DNA of 64,000 bases, taken from assembly GCA_965224515.1 (NCBI GenBank), contig OZ245051.1:62001-126000 (forward strand). Reading direction: 5' to 3'. Both the position numbers and the translations under genes were made by a program. Origin of the DNA: Sedimenticola_A sp040506425. Its GTDB lineage: Bacteria > Pseudomonadota > Gammaproteobacteria > Chromatiales > Chromatiaceae. How positions within the stretch are numbered: position 1 is the stretch's first letter; each line of letters opens with the position of its first letter. The notes under the pieces were generated by a model. It saw nothing but the letters and a program-made list of their open reading frames with translations. It did no database searches and was not told where the DNA came from. Positions 6,920 through 15,904 of the stretch are shown piece by piece.

Positions 6920-9511
6920 ATGACTGACCAGAACACCCAGGACAACGTATCCGACCAGGAACTTCAGGAGATGGTCGCCCAGGTAGACACGGGCGCCCGC
7001 CACCCCTCCGGCAATGTAGGAAAACTCCTGTTCGGCATCCCACTCGTCTGGTCCCTGTTCCAGCTTTGGTACGCCTCACCCCTGCCCTTTTCCTTCGGCT
7101 TCGGTGTCTTCAATGACACGGAAGCCCGCGCCATTCACCTGGCCTTCGCCCTGTTTCTGGCCTTCACCGCCTACCCTGCATTCAAGTCATCACCCCGTAC
7201 CGAGATACCCTGGCAGGACTGGCTCTTTGCACTGCTGGGATCATTCAGCGCCGCCTACATCTATCTCTTCTATGATGAGTTGGCTGGACGCTCAGGAGCA
7301 CCCACCAGCGCTGACATCGCTATAGGTATCTGTGGCCTGATCATGCTGCTTGAGGCAACGCGCCGTTCTCTGGGTCCGCCACTGATGATCGTGGCCATCG
7401 TCTTTCTGACCTACACATTCGGTGGCCCCTACATGCCGGACGTCATTGCACACAAGGGTCAGAGCCTCTCCAAGGTGATGTCCCACCAGTGGCTGACCAC
7501 AGAAGGTGTATTCGGTGTTGCACTTGGCGTCTCCACCAGTTTCGTCTTTCTGTTCGTACTGTTCGGTGCCATGCTCGAAAAGGCCGGCGCCGGCAATTAT
7601 TTCATCAAGGTCGCCTTTGCCCTGCTGGGCCATATGAAAGGGGGCCCTGCCAAGGCGGCTGTGGTTGCATCGGCCACCACGGGACTGATCTCAGGCTCGT
7701 CCATTGCCAACGTCGCCACCACCGGTACCTTTACCATCCCACTGATGAAACGGGTGGGTTTTCCCGGCACCAAGGCAGGTGCCGTCGAGGTTGCAGGCTC
7801 GACCAACGGGCAGCTCACTCCACCCGTGATGGGTGCGGCCGCATTCCTGATGATCGAGTATGTGGGTATCTCCTACATCGAGGTGATCAAGCACGCCATA
7901 CTGCCTGCGCTGATCTCATACATCGCCCTGGTCTACATCGTTCACCTGGAAGCCCTGAAGGCAGACATGCAGGGTCTGCCGAAGCGTGTCCATTCAACCC
8001 TGGCCCAAAAGCTGATGACCTTCGCCGCGGTCATCACCGGCATCTGCGCCATAGGGATTGGTGTCTACTACGGCATCGGCTGGATCAAGACCTACACAGG
8101 GGACGCCGCCATTTATATCGTCGGGGCACTGGTGTTGACCACCTATATCTGGCTGCTGAAGTTCTCCACCCGATACCCTGAACTGGAGGTGGACGACCCC
8201 AACAGCGAGGTCCTTGAACTTCCGGAGACCGGCCCCACGGTCAAGGTCGGGCTCTATTTTCTGCTGCCCATCGTGGTTCTCATGTGGTGCCTGGTGGTGG
8301 AGCGTTTCTCACCCGGCCTCTCGGCTTTTTGGGCCACGACTTTCATGATTTTCATCGTTCTGACCCAGCGGCCACTATTGGCCCGCTTCAGGGGCACTGA
8401 TACCACCGGCAGCATCATGCAGGGCATAAACGACTGCATAGACGGCCTGGTGCACGGCGCCCGCAACATGATCGGTATCGGTGTCGCCACTGCTGCAGCC
8501 GGCATCGTGGTCGGTACCATTACATTGACCGGCATTGGCCAGGTGATGATCGAGTTTGTTGAGTTCATCTCCGGCGGCAACCTGATGCTGGCGCTTATCT
8601 TCACCGCCCTCATCTGTATCATTCTGGGCATGGGCCTGCCCACAACCGCCAACTATATTGTCGTATCGAGCCTGATGGCCCCGGTTGTGGTTGCCCTGGC
8701 GGCTACCAACGGCATGATTGTCCCCCTGATAGCCGTGCACATGTTCGTCTTCTATTTCGGCATCCTGGCGGATGACACGCCGCCAGTGGGTCTGGCGGCT
8801 TTTGCCGCCGCCGCGATCGCAAAGAGCGACCCCATCAAGACAGGTATACAGGGATTCACATACGATATACGTACTGCAATTCTGCCCTTTCTGTTTATAT
8901 TCAACACCCAGTTGCTGCTGATAGGCATCGGCAACTGGTTCGAGCTTCTGCTTGTAATTGTCAGCGCCACCATTGCCATGTTGTTGTTCGCAGCCGCTAC
9001 CCAGGGCTACTGGCTTACCAAGAGCAGACTGTGGGAATCGCTTGCCCTGCTGCTGGTGGCCTTCACTCTGTTCCGCCCCGGTTTCTGGTGGGATGAGGTC
9101 TACGCCCCGGTCAAGACAGTGGATGCCAGGGAGATTGCTGCAATTGCCCAGCAGGTCCCGGACCAGGGCGAGCTCCAGATGCTCGTGGCCGGAGAGAACA
9201 TCGACGGCAAATTTATACAGAAGACCATCCTGCTACCCATGGGCGAGGCTGGCGAAGGAGAACAGAGACTCTCGAATACGGGCCTCGAGATAAGAATCGA
9301 TGGCGACAAGGTGATCGCGGACAATGTCATGTTCGACAGCGACGCCCAGAAAGCGGGGCTGGATTTCGACTGGCAGATCATCAGTATTCAGCAAGAGGCT
9401 GAGAGACCGCCGAAGCAGTTGATGTTCATTCCTGCAATTTTCCTGCTTGGATTTGTGGCATTGGTTCAACGCCGCCGCAAAGAGGGAGAACCCGAGCTGC
9501 AGACTGCATAG
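6920..9511 (+). CDS. TRAP transporter fused permease (DctQM type) with C-terminal DUF3394-like domain
   Basis: 863 residues. N-terminal four-helix DctQ-like part fused to a DctM-like 12-helix part, the arrangement used with TAXI receptors. Conserved stretches include SGSSIANVATTGTFTIPLMKR, GSTNGQLTPPVMGAAAF and LGMGLPTTANY, typical of the ion-coupled transport domain. After the last membrane helices the protein carries a soluble domain (about 700-840, including a segment near QIISIQQEAERPPKQ) that resembles DUF3394, and ends with one more helix. It imports the TAXI ligand with Na+ or H+. Forms an operon with 5832-6803 and probably the stress protein 9566-9994. Confidence 0.92.
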   Translation: MTDQNTQDNVSDQELQEMVAQVDTGARHPSGNVGKLLFGIPLVWSLFQLWYASPLPFSFGFGVFNDTEARAIHLAFALFLAFTAYPAFKSSPRTEIPWQDWLFALLGSFSAAYIYLFYDELAGRSGAPTSADIAIGICGLIMLLEATRRSLGPPLMIVAIVFLTYTFGGPYMPDVIAHKGQSLSKVMSHQWLTTEGVFGVALGVSTSFVFLFVLFGAMLEKAGAGNYFIKVAFALLGHMKGGPAKAAVVASATTGLISGSSIANVATTGTFTIPLMKRVGFPGTKAGAVEVAGSTNGQLTPPVMGAAAFLMIEYVGISYIEVIKHAILPALISYIALVYIVHLEALKADMQGLPKRVHSTLAQKLMTFAAVITGICAIGIGVYYGIGWIKTYTGDAAIYIVGALVLTTYIWLLKFSTRYPELEVDDPNSEVLELPETGPTVKVGLYFLLPIVVLMWCLVVERFSPGLSAFWATTFMIFIVLTQRPLLARFRGTDTTGSIMQGINDCIDGLVHGARNMIGIGVATAAAGIVVGTITLTGIGQVMIEFVEFISGGNLMLALIFTALICIILGMGLPTTANYIVVSSLMAPVVVALAATNGMIVPLIAVHMFVFYFGILADDTPPVGLAAFAAAAIAKSDPIKTGIQGFTYDIRTAILPFLFIFNTQLLLIGIGNWFELLLVIVSATIAMLLFAAATQGYWLTKSRLWESLALLLVAFTLFRPGFWWDEVYAPVKTVDAREIAAIAQQVPDQGELQMLVAGENIDGKFIQKTILLPMGEAGEGEQRLSNTGLEIRIDGDKVIADNVMFDSDAQKAGLDFDWQIISIQQEAERPPKQLMFIPAIFLLGFVALVQRRRKEGEPELQTA

Positions 9512-9565
9512 CACTGCGTCCCTGGGCTACGAAAAAGGGCATGTAAACACTTCAAGGAAAGCACA

Positions 9566-9994
9566 ATGTTCACCAAAATTCTTATGCCGATCGACCTGCA
9601 GGAGACGCAGCTGGCCGTTAGAGCCGTGCAGACCGCTATTGACGAGGCGAGGAAACACAGCGCCGAGATATATGTGCTGACCGTGATCCCCGATTTTGGT
9701 CTGCCCCTGGTGGCCTCGTTTTTTCCTGATGACGCAATGAAGGATGCCATGAAGGGTATCGCCAAAGAGTTGAAAAAATACATCAAGGCCAATATCCCTG
9801 ACGATATCACCGTCCACCCGCTGATTGCCGATGGCAGTCCTGCCGAGATCATTCTCAACCAGGCGAAGAAACTCAAAGCCGATCTCATCATTATCCCCTC
9901 CCACGCCCAAAGCCTGGGACAGGTGTTTCTCGGTTCCTGCGCCGCAAAGGTGGTGGAGCGTGCCCGCTGCTCGGTGATGGTGATCAAGAGTTGA
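9566..9994 (+). CDS. Universal stress protein family, TRAP-linked
   Basis: 142 residues. UspA fold: start (FTKILMPIDL), central AEIYVLTVIPDFG, and C-terminal LGSCAAKVVERARCSVMVIK. USP genes next to TRAP transporters (for example TeaD) are known to modulate transport. The usual ATP-binding motif GxxG-x9-G(S/T) is degraded: the position normally GSHG reads PSHA, although the later GS is kept. The protein may therefore not bind ATP. 54 bases downstream of the permease; probably cotranscribed. Confidence 0.85.
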   Translation: MFTKILMPIDLQETQLAVRAVQTAIDEARKHSAEIYVLTVIPDFGLPLVASFFPDDAMKDAMKGIAKELKKYIKANIPDDITVHPLIADGSPAEIILNQAKKLKADLIIIPSHAQSLGQVFLGSCAAKVVERARCSVMVIKS

Positions 9995-10068
9995 TCCACA
10001 TGCTTGAATAGCCGGCCAGGCGCCCCAATCTTCAGCTGAATCCGATCTGTTCAACCCTTGGGCCGCCT

Positions 10069-10884
10069 ATGTCAGACCTCAATCTCCCGCTACTGCTCGA
10101 GCCGGACGCACTGCAACCCCTGCTCGGCAGCGATGACCTGCTGGTGATCGACCTCTCCCGCTCCACCACCCACAGCCAGGCACATATCCCCGGCGCCATC
10201 TTCCTGGACTACGGCCGGATCATCGCCATGCAGAAGCCGGTGATGGGCCTGCTGCCTTCCGAGGAGGAGTTAACGACCCTCTTCTCCGCCCTTGGGATCG
10301 GAAGTGACACCCATGTGGTGGCCTATGATGACGAAGGCGGGGGGAAAGCCGGGCGCCTGATCTGGACCCTGGAGGTGATGGGACATAACAAGGCGTCCCT
10401 GCTCAACGGCGGTCTTCACGCCTGGGCAAATGAAGGCTTTCCCATTACCCAGGAGCTGACCGAGCCCAGCCCCGGTGTTTTCACCCCCAACCCCACCGAC
10501 ACACCCGTTGCGGACACAGACTATATTCTTGGACGCATGAAAGATCCGGACGTAGCACTGCTGGATGCCAGGTCGCTTGATGAATACCGGGGCATAAAAC
10601 GCTTTGCCGATAAAGGGGGGCATATACCAGGCGCGGTCAACCTGGACTGGGTCATGGCCATGGACCAGGGCCGCAACCTGAGAATGAAGCCTGCGGATGA
10701 GTTGAAAACAGTGCTGGCCGATATGGGCGTGACACCGGACAAAGAGGTGATCACCTACTGCCAGACCCACCACCGCTCCTCCTATACCTATATCATCCTC
10801 AAGGCACTGGGTTACCCGCGTGTTAAAGGCTATCCCGGATCCTGGTCTGCCTGGGGCAATCACGACGAGACCCCTGTCGCGTGA
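10069..10884 (+). CDS. Two-domain rhodanese-type sulfurtransferase
   Basis: 271 residues with tandem rhodanese domains (about 8-125 and 150-265). The catalytic cysteine is C231 in the loop CQTHHRSS of domain 2; the equivalent loop in domain 1 (YDDEGGGKAG) has no cysteine, as normal. It moves sulfane sulfur from thiosulfate or mercaptopyruvate to an acceptor. The loop sequence matches neither the classical thiosulfate (CRKGVT) nor mercaptopyruvate (CGSGVT) form, so the donor is uncertain. Ends 11 bases before the Sco-like gene. A rhodanese next to psd and fimX is, as I recall, also the order in Pseudomonas (rhdA-psd-...-fimX). Confidence 0.9.
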   Translation: MSDLNLPLLLEPDALQPLLGSDDLLVIDLSRSTTHSQAHIPGAIFLDYGRIIAMQKPVMGLLPSEEELTTLFSALGIGSDTHVVAYDDEGGGKAGRLIWTLEVMGHNKASLLNGGLHAWANEGFPITQELTEPSPGVFTPNPTDTPVADTDYILGRMKDPDVALLDARSLDEYRGIKRFADKGGHIPGAVNLDWVMAMDQGRNLRMKPADELKTVLADMGVTPDKEVITYCQTHHRSSYTYIILKALGYPRVKGYPGSWSAWGNHDETPVA

Positions 10885-10895
10885 GAAACAGCTGA

Positions 10896-11528
10896 ATGAG
10901 ACAGAAGCCTTCCCGCAATCCACTATTCAAACTGGTCCTGTTCGCCACTGCCCTTGCAGTGATCTATGGCGGCTATCACTGGGGCAACAGGTACTCGAGC
11001 TATTACACCCAGACTGAAAACCTTCACCTGATGCAGATCCCCCAGCAGCTGACCCCGTTCCAGCTGACGGACCAGCATAAGAAAACCTTTTCAATTCAGC
11101 GATTGAAAGAGCACTGGAGTCTCATCTTCTTCGGCTATAGCCATGCCGAACAGACGGCCGGGGAGATGCTCACCCTCGCCACCCGTGTACACAACCGCCT
11201 GGCTGATGCGCCTGAACTCCAGAAAAACCTACAGGTAGTCTTTGTCACCCTGGATCCACAGCGGGACGACCACCAGGTACTCGAAGAACTGGTGGGCCGC
11301 TATAGCAAGGATTTCATTGCCCTCACAGGCGACGAAACCGAGATCCGCAAGCTGGCTGATCAACTGGGCGTGATTTTCAAACCCAGAACCGGTGCCGAAG
11401 AGGGAATCATAGACCACGGCACCAGCATGGCCCTGATCGATACCCAGGGTGAACTGACAGGCCTGTTCAAGGGTGCAGTAAATGCGGCCTCAATGGCCGC
11501 CGACATCAAAACCGTCGCCGAGCGCTAG
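10896..11528 (+). CDS. SCO1/SenC-like thioredoxin-fold protein lacking the metal-binding cysteines
   Basis: 210 residues. One N-terminal membrane anchor (about 11-28), then a thioredoxin-like fold with Sco landmarks: FQLTDQHKKTFS, LIFFGYSHAE, VVFVTLDPQRD and IDHGTSMALID, the last keeping the conserved histidine. The Sco copper site normally has CPxxC right after FGY(T/S)H; here the sequence reads AEQTAGEM with no cysteine, so it should not bind copper or exchange disulfides as usual. Translated from 10896, 11 bases after the sulfurtransferase. Function unclear: a structural or chaperone derivative is possible. Confidence 0.8.
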   Translation: MRQKPSRNPLFKLVLFATALAVIYGGYHWGNRYSSYYTQTENLHLMQIPQQLTPFQLTDQHKKTFSIQRLKEHWSLIFFGYSHAEQTAGEMLTLATRVHNRLADAPELQKNLQVVFVTLDPQRDDHQVLEELVGRYSKDFIALTGDETEIRKLADQLGVIFKPRTGAEEGIIDHGTSMALIDTQGELTGLFKGAVNAASMAADIKTVAER

Positions 11529-11644
11529 TGGCCCATGCAGGAAATAAGGTAAGACTCAGCCAACCCACAAATCTCTGTTTACCGGATTGTAGGTTGCAGG
11601 TACCATCTCCCGAAACACAAACTCACCAGACAGCAAGCAAAAGC

Positions 11645-12589
11645 ATGAACTCATCCCACTCTTCCGGTGCAAACGGAGATATCACCCTTTTGGATCGGCT
11701 CTTTGCCATCCTGCTCTACCTGTTGCCCCATCACCTGCTCTCCCAGATGATGCACTGGCTGACACGCAACGAGTGGGAACCACTGAAGGATCGGATGATC
11801 AGGGGCGCCATTCGCATCTACGATGTGGATATGTCCATCGCCGCTGAGCCCAATCCGGCAAAGTACTCATGCTTCAATGCCTTTTTCACCCGGGCGCTGA
11901 AACCTGACGCCCGCCCCCTGGACAGCGAAGAGAAAGCCATAATCTGCCCGGTTGATGGTGCAGTAAGCCAGGCAGGAGAAATCAAGAACGGCCGGATATT
12001 CCAGGCGAAGGGTAGAAACTACACCCTGGAAGAGCTGTTGGGGGACGACCGGGATATGACCCGGCAGTTTGCTGATGGCAGCTTCGCCACCATCTACCTC
12101 TCGCCCAGGGACTACCACCGCATCCACATGCCCCTGGGCGGCAGGCTGACCCGGATGAGCCATGTTCCGGGCCGTCTCTTCAGTGTCAGCCCCTCCACAA
12201 CGCGAACTGTACCCAGGCTGTTCAGCCGTAATGAGCGGGTGATTAACCTGTTCGAGACCGATGCGGGTCCCATGGCGGTCATCATGGTTGGCGCCATTTT
12301 CGTCGCCAGCATGGATACCGTGTGGGCAGGAACGGTCGCCCCCTCCTCCCGCAGGGTCAGCCAGTGGGACTACACCGCTAGCGAGCCCCAACCTGTTGAC
12401 CTGGAAAAGGGTGACGAAATGGGCCGCTTCAACATGGGCTCCACTGTTATCCTTCTGTTCGGCAAAGAGGCCATGGCCTGGTCGGACAAACTGCAGTCAG
12501 GCGACAAGGTTCAGATGGGTGAGGCCATCGGCATTTTCGGTGAAGAGGCAGAAAACGCTACTGCTGATACGCTACCCGAAGAGAACTAG
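11645..12589 (+). CDS. psd: Phosphatidylserine decarboxylase
   Basis: 314 residues. Converts phosphatidylserine to phosphatidylethanolamine at the inner membrane. The autocleavage site is visible as MGST at S266 (usually LGST), where Ser becomes the pyruvoyl cofactor; other family motifs are SFNAFFTR-like CFNAFFTRAL, SPRDYHRIHMP and VGAIFVASM. The start at 11645 is chosen because the homologous region begins there; an in-frame GTG at 11528 overlapping the previous stop would add 39 unrelated residues. Convergent with the small gene at 12596-12841. Confidence 0.95.
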   Translation: MNSSHSSGANGDITLLDRLFAILLYLLPHHLLSQMMHWLTRNEWEPLKDRMIRGAIRIYDVDMSIAAEPNPAKYSCFNAFFTRALKPDARPLDSEEKAIICPVDGAVSQAGEIKNGRIFQAKGRNYTLEELLGDDRDMTRQFADGSFATIYLSPRDYHRIHMPLGGRLTRMSHVPGRLFSVSPSTTRTVPRLFSRNERVINLFETDAGPMAVIMVGAIFVASMDTVWAGTVAPSSRRVSQWDYTASEPQPVDLEKGDEMGRFNMGSTVILLFGKEAMAWSDKLQSGDKVQMGEAIGIFGEEAENATADTLPEEN

Positions 12590-12595
12590 GACCGA

Positions 12596-12841
12596 TTACC
12601 GCCGGTGGCTCCTGGGCACGGCACCGAGACTCTCCTGCAACCTGAGATTTCGCTGGTTCAGCATCGCCTCCAGACCGGCATCTGCAATCAACGGGTGAGC
12701 TGTCTCAGCTTGTGAAGTGGATTGATTCCGCTGATTTGAATCGGGGCCATGTGGCGTCTCGTCCACATGTGGCCATACAAGGACAATGGCAACCAGGCTG
12801 ACGGCACCGCCGATTAACAGCTGCTTTATTCTTCCTTCCAT
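12596..12841 (-). CDS. Small single-pass membrane protein, unknown
   Basis: 81 residues. Short N-terminus MEGRIKQ, one membrane helix (about 8-25, LLIGGAVSLVAIVLVW), then a polar periplasmic tail with HPLIADAGLEAML. The start is strongly supported by GGAGGGTGAT directly before ATG on the minus strand; upstream in-frame codons look non-coding. I do not recognise the family. It lies between psd and epmA and ends six bases from the psd stop. Confidence 0.55.
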   Translation of the reverse strand: MEGRIKQLLIGGAVSLVAIVLVWPHVDETPHGPDSNQRNQSTSQAETAHPLIADAGLEAMLNQRNLRLQESLGAVPRSHRR

Positions 12842-13115
12842 ATCACCCTCCACGGAACAGCTCCTCTGCCGACTTCCTGGACTGTGTTTCATGACATGAC
12901 GTATACCAGGGAGACTTCGCGGAACAGCGCTTCCAGCAGGAAGAGTCTGTAGTGCAAGAAGGAGTAAATCCTCAGGCTGAAGCACCTGTCCGCTTGGTGG
13001 GAAAGTTATGGCAACCACGGGTGGAAAACCATGAATACAATGTTGAAAAATGTATCTACGGGTTTAGGGATTTGTACGTTTTCCCCGGATGGGGAGTGTT
13101 GAAAGCAGTGAATGA

Positions 13116-14099
13116 TCAGGCGCGGTCAAAAGGAAACGCCAACACCTCATTGATGTGGGCCGCACCGGTTAACCGCATCAGCAACCGGTCAATACCCAGC
13201 GCCACCCCTGCACAGGACGGAAATCCATGTTCCAGGGCATCCAGCAGGTGCTCATCCATGGGCACAGCCGACTTGCCCGCAGCGGACCGTTTTTCAAGGT
13301 CTGCCTGAAACCGGCTTCTCTGCTCAGAGGCATCAGAGAGTTCATGGAAGCCGTTAGCCAGCTCAAGGCCATCCATGTAGAGCTCGAAGCGCTCCGCCAC
13401 CGGTGGATCATCCTGGCGTATACGGGAGAGTGACGCCTGGCTGGCCGGGTAGTCGTAAACAAAACAGAGACCATTCTGCCCAAGCCCGGGCTCAATACAG
13501 TGGCTCATCAGCAGATCCAGCCAGGCATCCCTGTCCGGGAGATCAAGAGAATCCGCCCCTGGGATCCTGCGCTGAAGAGCGACTTCACGCAGTTCATCTA
13601 TATCAGCCTGATGAGGATCGATGGCGAGGTGTTGCTGGAACAGGTCACGATAGCTCAGCCGTTCTGCCGGGTATGGCTCTGCTAACAGGGAGTTGATCAG
13701 ACTCTCCACCTCGTCCATCAGGCAATGATGGTCGAAACCGGGACGATACCACTCCAACAGGGTGAATTCCGGGTTGTGCAACCGCCCTGCCTCACCATCA
13801 CGGAACACCTTGCAGATCTGAAATATCGCCCCGCTGCCGGATGCCAACAGCCGTTTCATGGGAAATTCAGGTGATGTCTGCAGGTAGAGCTCCCGACCTG
13901 CCGCTGCTCCGGGCCCTGTAAAGCGGGAAGTCATGCAATCCAGGGCCGGATCAGTGGTGGCATAGAAGGAACAGGCCGGCGTCTCCACCTCGAGCACACC
14001 GGCCTGTCTGAAAAATGCCCTGATATTTTCCAGCAACCCGGCACGCGCCCTCAGCATATCGATGGACGCAGCAGGTCGCCAGTTTTCGCTATTGGTCAC
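13116..14099 (-). CDS. epmA: EF-P lysine-34 (R)-beta-lysine ligase EpmA
   Basis: 327 residues, the normal length. A paralogue of the lysyl-tRNA synthetase catalytic core without the anticodon domain. Matches E. coli EpmA throughout: NWRPAASI at the start, GVLEVETP, TSPEFPMKRLL, HNPEFTLLEWYRP, ELANGFHEL and GVALGIDRL near the end. It attaches (R)-beta-lysine, made by EpmB, to Lys34 of EF-P. The start is GTG at 14099, nine bases after the efp stop; aligning NWRPAASI with the E. coli N-terminus supports this over the later ATG. Confidence 0.95.
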   Translation of the reverse strand: MTNSENWRPAASIDMLRARAGLLENIRAFFRQAGVLEVETPACSFYATTDPALDCMTSRFTGPGAAAGRELYLQTSPEFPMKRLLASGSGAIFQICKVFRDGEAGRLHNPEFTLLEWYRPGFDHHCLMDEVESLINSLLAEPYPAERLSYRDLFQQHLAIDPHQADIDELREVALQRRIPGADSLDLPDRDAWLDLLMSHCIEPGLGQNGLCFVYDYPASQASLSRIRQDDPPVAERFELYMDGLELANGFHELSDASEQRSRFQADLEKRSAAGKSAVPMDEHLLDALEHGFPSCAGVALGIDRLLMRLTGAAHINEVLAFPFDRA

Positions 14100-14108
14100 G
14101 GCCGGGGA

Positions 14109-14681
14109 TTAATCGTCCTTGGCCCGGGAGACATACTCTCCTGAACGGGTATCCACCTTGATCACTTCGCCGATCTGTACAAACAGCGGAACACGAACTA
14201 CGGCACCGGTTTCAAGGGTTGCGGGTTTACCGCCACCACCCGAGGTGTCGCCCTTGAGACCGGGATCGGTTTCGGTAATGGTCAGGATGACGAAGTTTGG
14301 CGTCTCAATGATAATGGGGTTTCCATTCCACAGGGTGACCGTGCAGACATCCTGCTCCTTCAACCATTTGGAAGCATCCCCAACGGCTTTCTCATCGGCG
14401 CTGACCTGTTCGAAGGTATCATTGTCCATGAAATGCCAGAACTCACCGTCGTTATAGAGATACTGCATATCCATCTCCATAACATCAGCCGCTTCGACGG
14501 ATTCGCCGGATTTGAAGGTCCGCTCGATCACGCGGCCGTTCATCAGGTTGCGGATTTTCACCCGGTTGAAAGCCTGGCCTTTGCCAGGCTTCACAAATTC
14601 GTTTTCAATAATGGAGCAGGGATCGCCGTCGAGCATAATCTTCAGCCCCCCCTTGAACTCATTGGTACTATAACTTGCCAT
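14109..14681 (-). CDS. efp: Translation elongation factor P
   Basis: 190 residues. Three-domain EF-P; the modified residue is K34 in VKPGKGQAF. It binds between the P and E sites and relieves stalling at consecutive prolines. Start at 14681 (MASYSTNEF) is preceded by GAGGAAGAG. It shares an operon with epmA (9-base gap) and is divergent from epmB with only 35 bases between start codons. A clear client in the same window is the RND pump at 25659-29744, which has nine consecutive prolines. Confidence 0.97.
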   Translation of the reverse strand: MASYSTNEFKGGLKIMLDGDPCSIIENEFVKPGKGQAFNRVKIRNLMNGRVIERTFKSGESVEAADVMEMDMQYLYNDGEFWHFMDNDTFEQVSADEKAVGDASKWLKEQDVCTVTLWNGNPIIIETPNFVILTITETDPGLKGDTSGGGGKPATLETGAVVRVPLFVQIGEVIKVDTRSGEYVSRAKDD

Positions 14682-14716
14682 CTCTTCCTCACGAGCAACA
14701 ACGACTGGAAACGCGA

Positions 14717-15724
14717 ATGATACATCGAACCGAGCCTTCATGGCAGACTCCAGTGTGGCAACAGGCCCTGGGCAGCGCTTTTACCGACCTGGAAGAGCTG
14801 TTTGAGTACCTCGGGCTGGACAAGGCGCTACTACCGGCAGGCCTGGCAGCATCCAGAAGTTTCAGGCTGCGGGTGCCCCGTGGTTATGCTGACCTGATCA
14901 CCAAAGGTGACCCTGCAGACCCCCTGCTGTTGCAGATATTACCCCAGGGCCTGGAACTGGAAGAGGTCCAGGGGTTCAATACAGACCCGGTCAATGAGCT
15001 CGAAAAACGCCAGGCCACAGGAGTGCTGCATAAATACAGCGGACGCGCCCTGCTCATCACCACCGGTGCCTGTGCCATCAACTGCCGCTACTGTTTCCGC
15101 CGTCACTATCCCTATGCTGAAGATTCCGCACACCAGGAGCAATGGCAGTCAGCACTAAATTATCTTATGGAAAACAATGAGATAAATGAAGTCATTCTAA
15201 GTGGAGGCGACCCTCTGGCAATGAGTGACAGCGCCCTGAACAGGCTGGTGGAGTCGCTGCAGCGGATTCCCCATATAGAACGCCTCAGAATACACAGTCG
15301 CCTGCCTGTCGTACTGCCAGAACGCGTAACCGATCAGCTGCTCGACCTGCTGAGTGGAACACGCCTGCAACCGGTAATGGTTCTCCACACCAACCATCCG
15401 CGAGAGCTGTCAATGGAGGTGAAGGCAGGATTGAGCAGCCTGAACAGTCATGGGGTCAGCCTGCTCAACCAGTCTGTTCTGCTGCGCGACATCAATGATG
15501 ATCCGAAAATCCTGACAGAACTGAGCGAAACACTGTTTTCCGCCAGGGTCACGCCATACTATCTGCATATGCTGGACCGGGTGAAGGGTGCAGCTCACTT
15601 TGAAGTCAGTGAGCCCATGGCACGGGAAATCTATTCCAGTCTCAGGAAGATGCTGCCCGGTTACCTGCTGCCCAGGCTTGTCCGTGACGATGGGGAAATG
15701 CCCTACAAGTTACCTCTTTTCTGA
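14717..15724 (+). CDS. epmB: EF-P beta-lysylation protein EpmB (lysine 2,3-aminomutase)
   Basis: 335 residues. Radical-SAM enzyme with the cluster motif C119-x3-C123-x2-C126 (CAINCRYC) followed by FRRHYPY. PLP-dependent region toward the C-terminus (THPRE-like TNHPREL, LLNQSVLLRDIND). It converts (S)-alpha-lysine to (R)-beta-lysine for EpmA. Start ATG at 14717 has GGAAA upstream; an earlier in-frame codon at 14675 overlaps efp and is less likely. With efp and epmA this gives the complete two-enzyme modification set; the hydroxylase EpmC is not in the window. Confidence 0.95.
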   Translation: MIHRTEPSWQTPVWQQALGSAFTDLEELFEYLGLDKALLPAGLAASRSFRLRVPRGYADLITKGDPADPLLLQILPQGLELEEVQGFNTDPVNELEKRQATGVLHKYSGRALLITTGACAINCRYCFRRHYPYAEDSAHQEQWQSALNYLMENNEINEVILSGGDPLAMSDSALNRLVESLQRIPHIERLRIHSRLPVVLPERVTDQLLDLLSGTRLQPVMVLHTNHPRELSMEVKAGLSSLNSHGVSLLNQSVLLRDINDDPKILTELSETLFSARVTPYYLHMLDRVKGAAHFEVSEPMAREIYSSLRKMLPGYLLPRLVRDDGEMPYKLPLF

Positions 15725-15904
15725 GACCTCGACAGGCTAAAATACCGCTTTTAACTGGTATACAATTCAATAGCTACTATATATAGTTTAAAGACAGGTA
15801 AATTAGGGATTTCCCTCCTACAGATGCAGTAGAAATCACACAGCCATCAGAGTCCCTGGTGAACACTCAAATTTGATGGCCGGAAGGAATTAGAGCGGTA
15901 GTTT

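Noticed and set aside
12842..13115. Riboswitch or small RNA between the small membrane gene and epmA
   Set aside because: I compared it with my memory of common riboswitch cores (cyclic di-GMP, cobalamin, TPP) and found no convincing match; only scattered short pairings are present.
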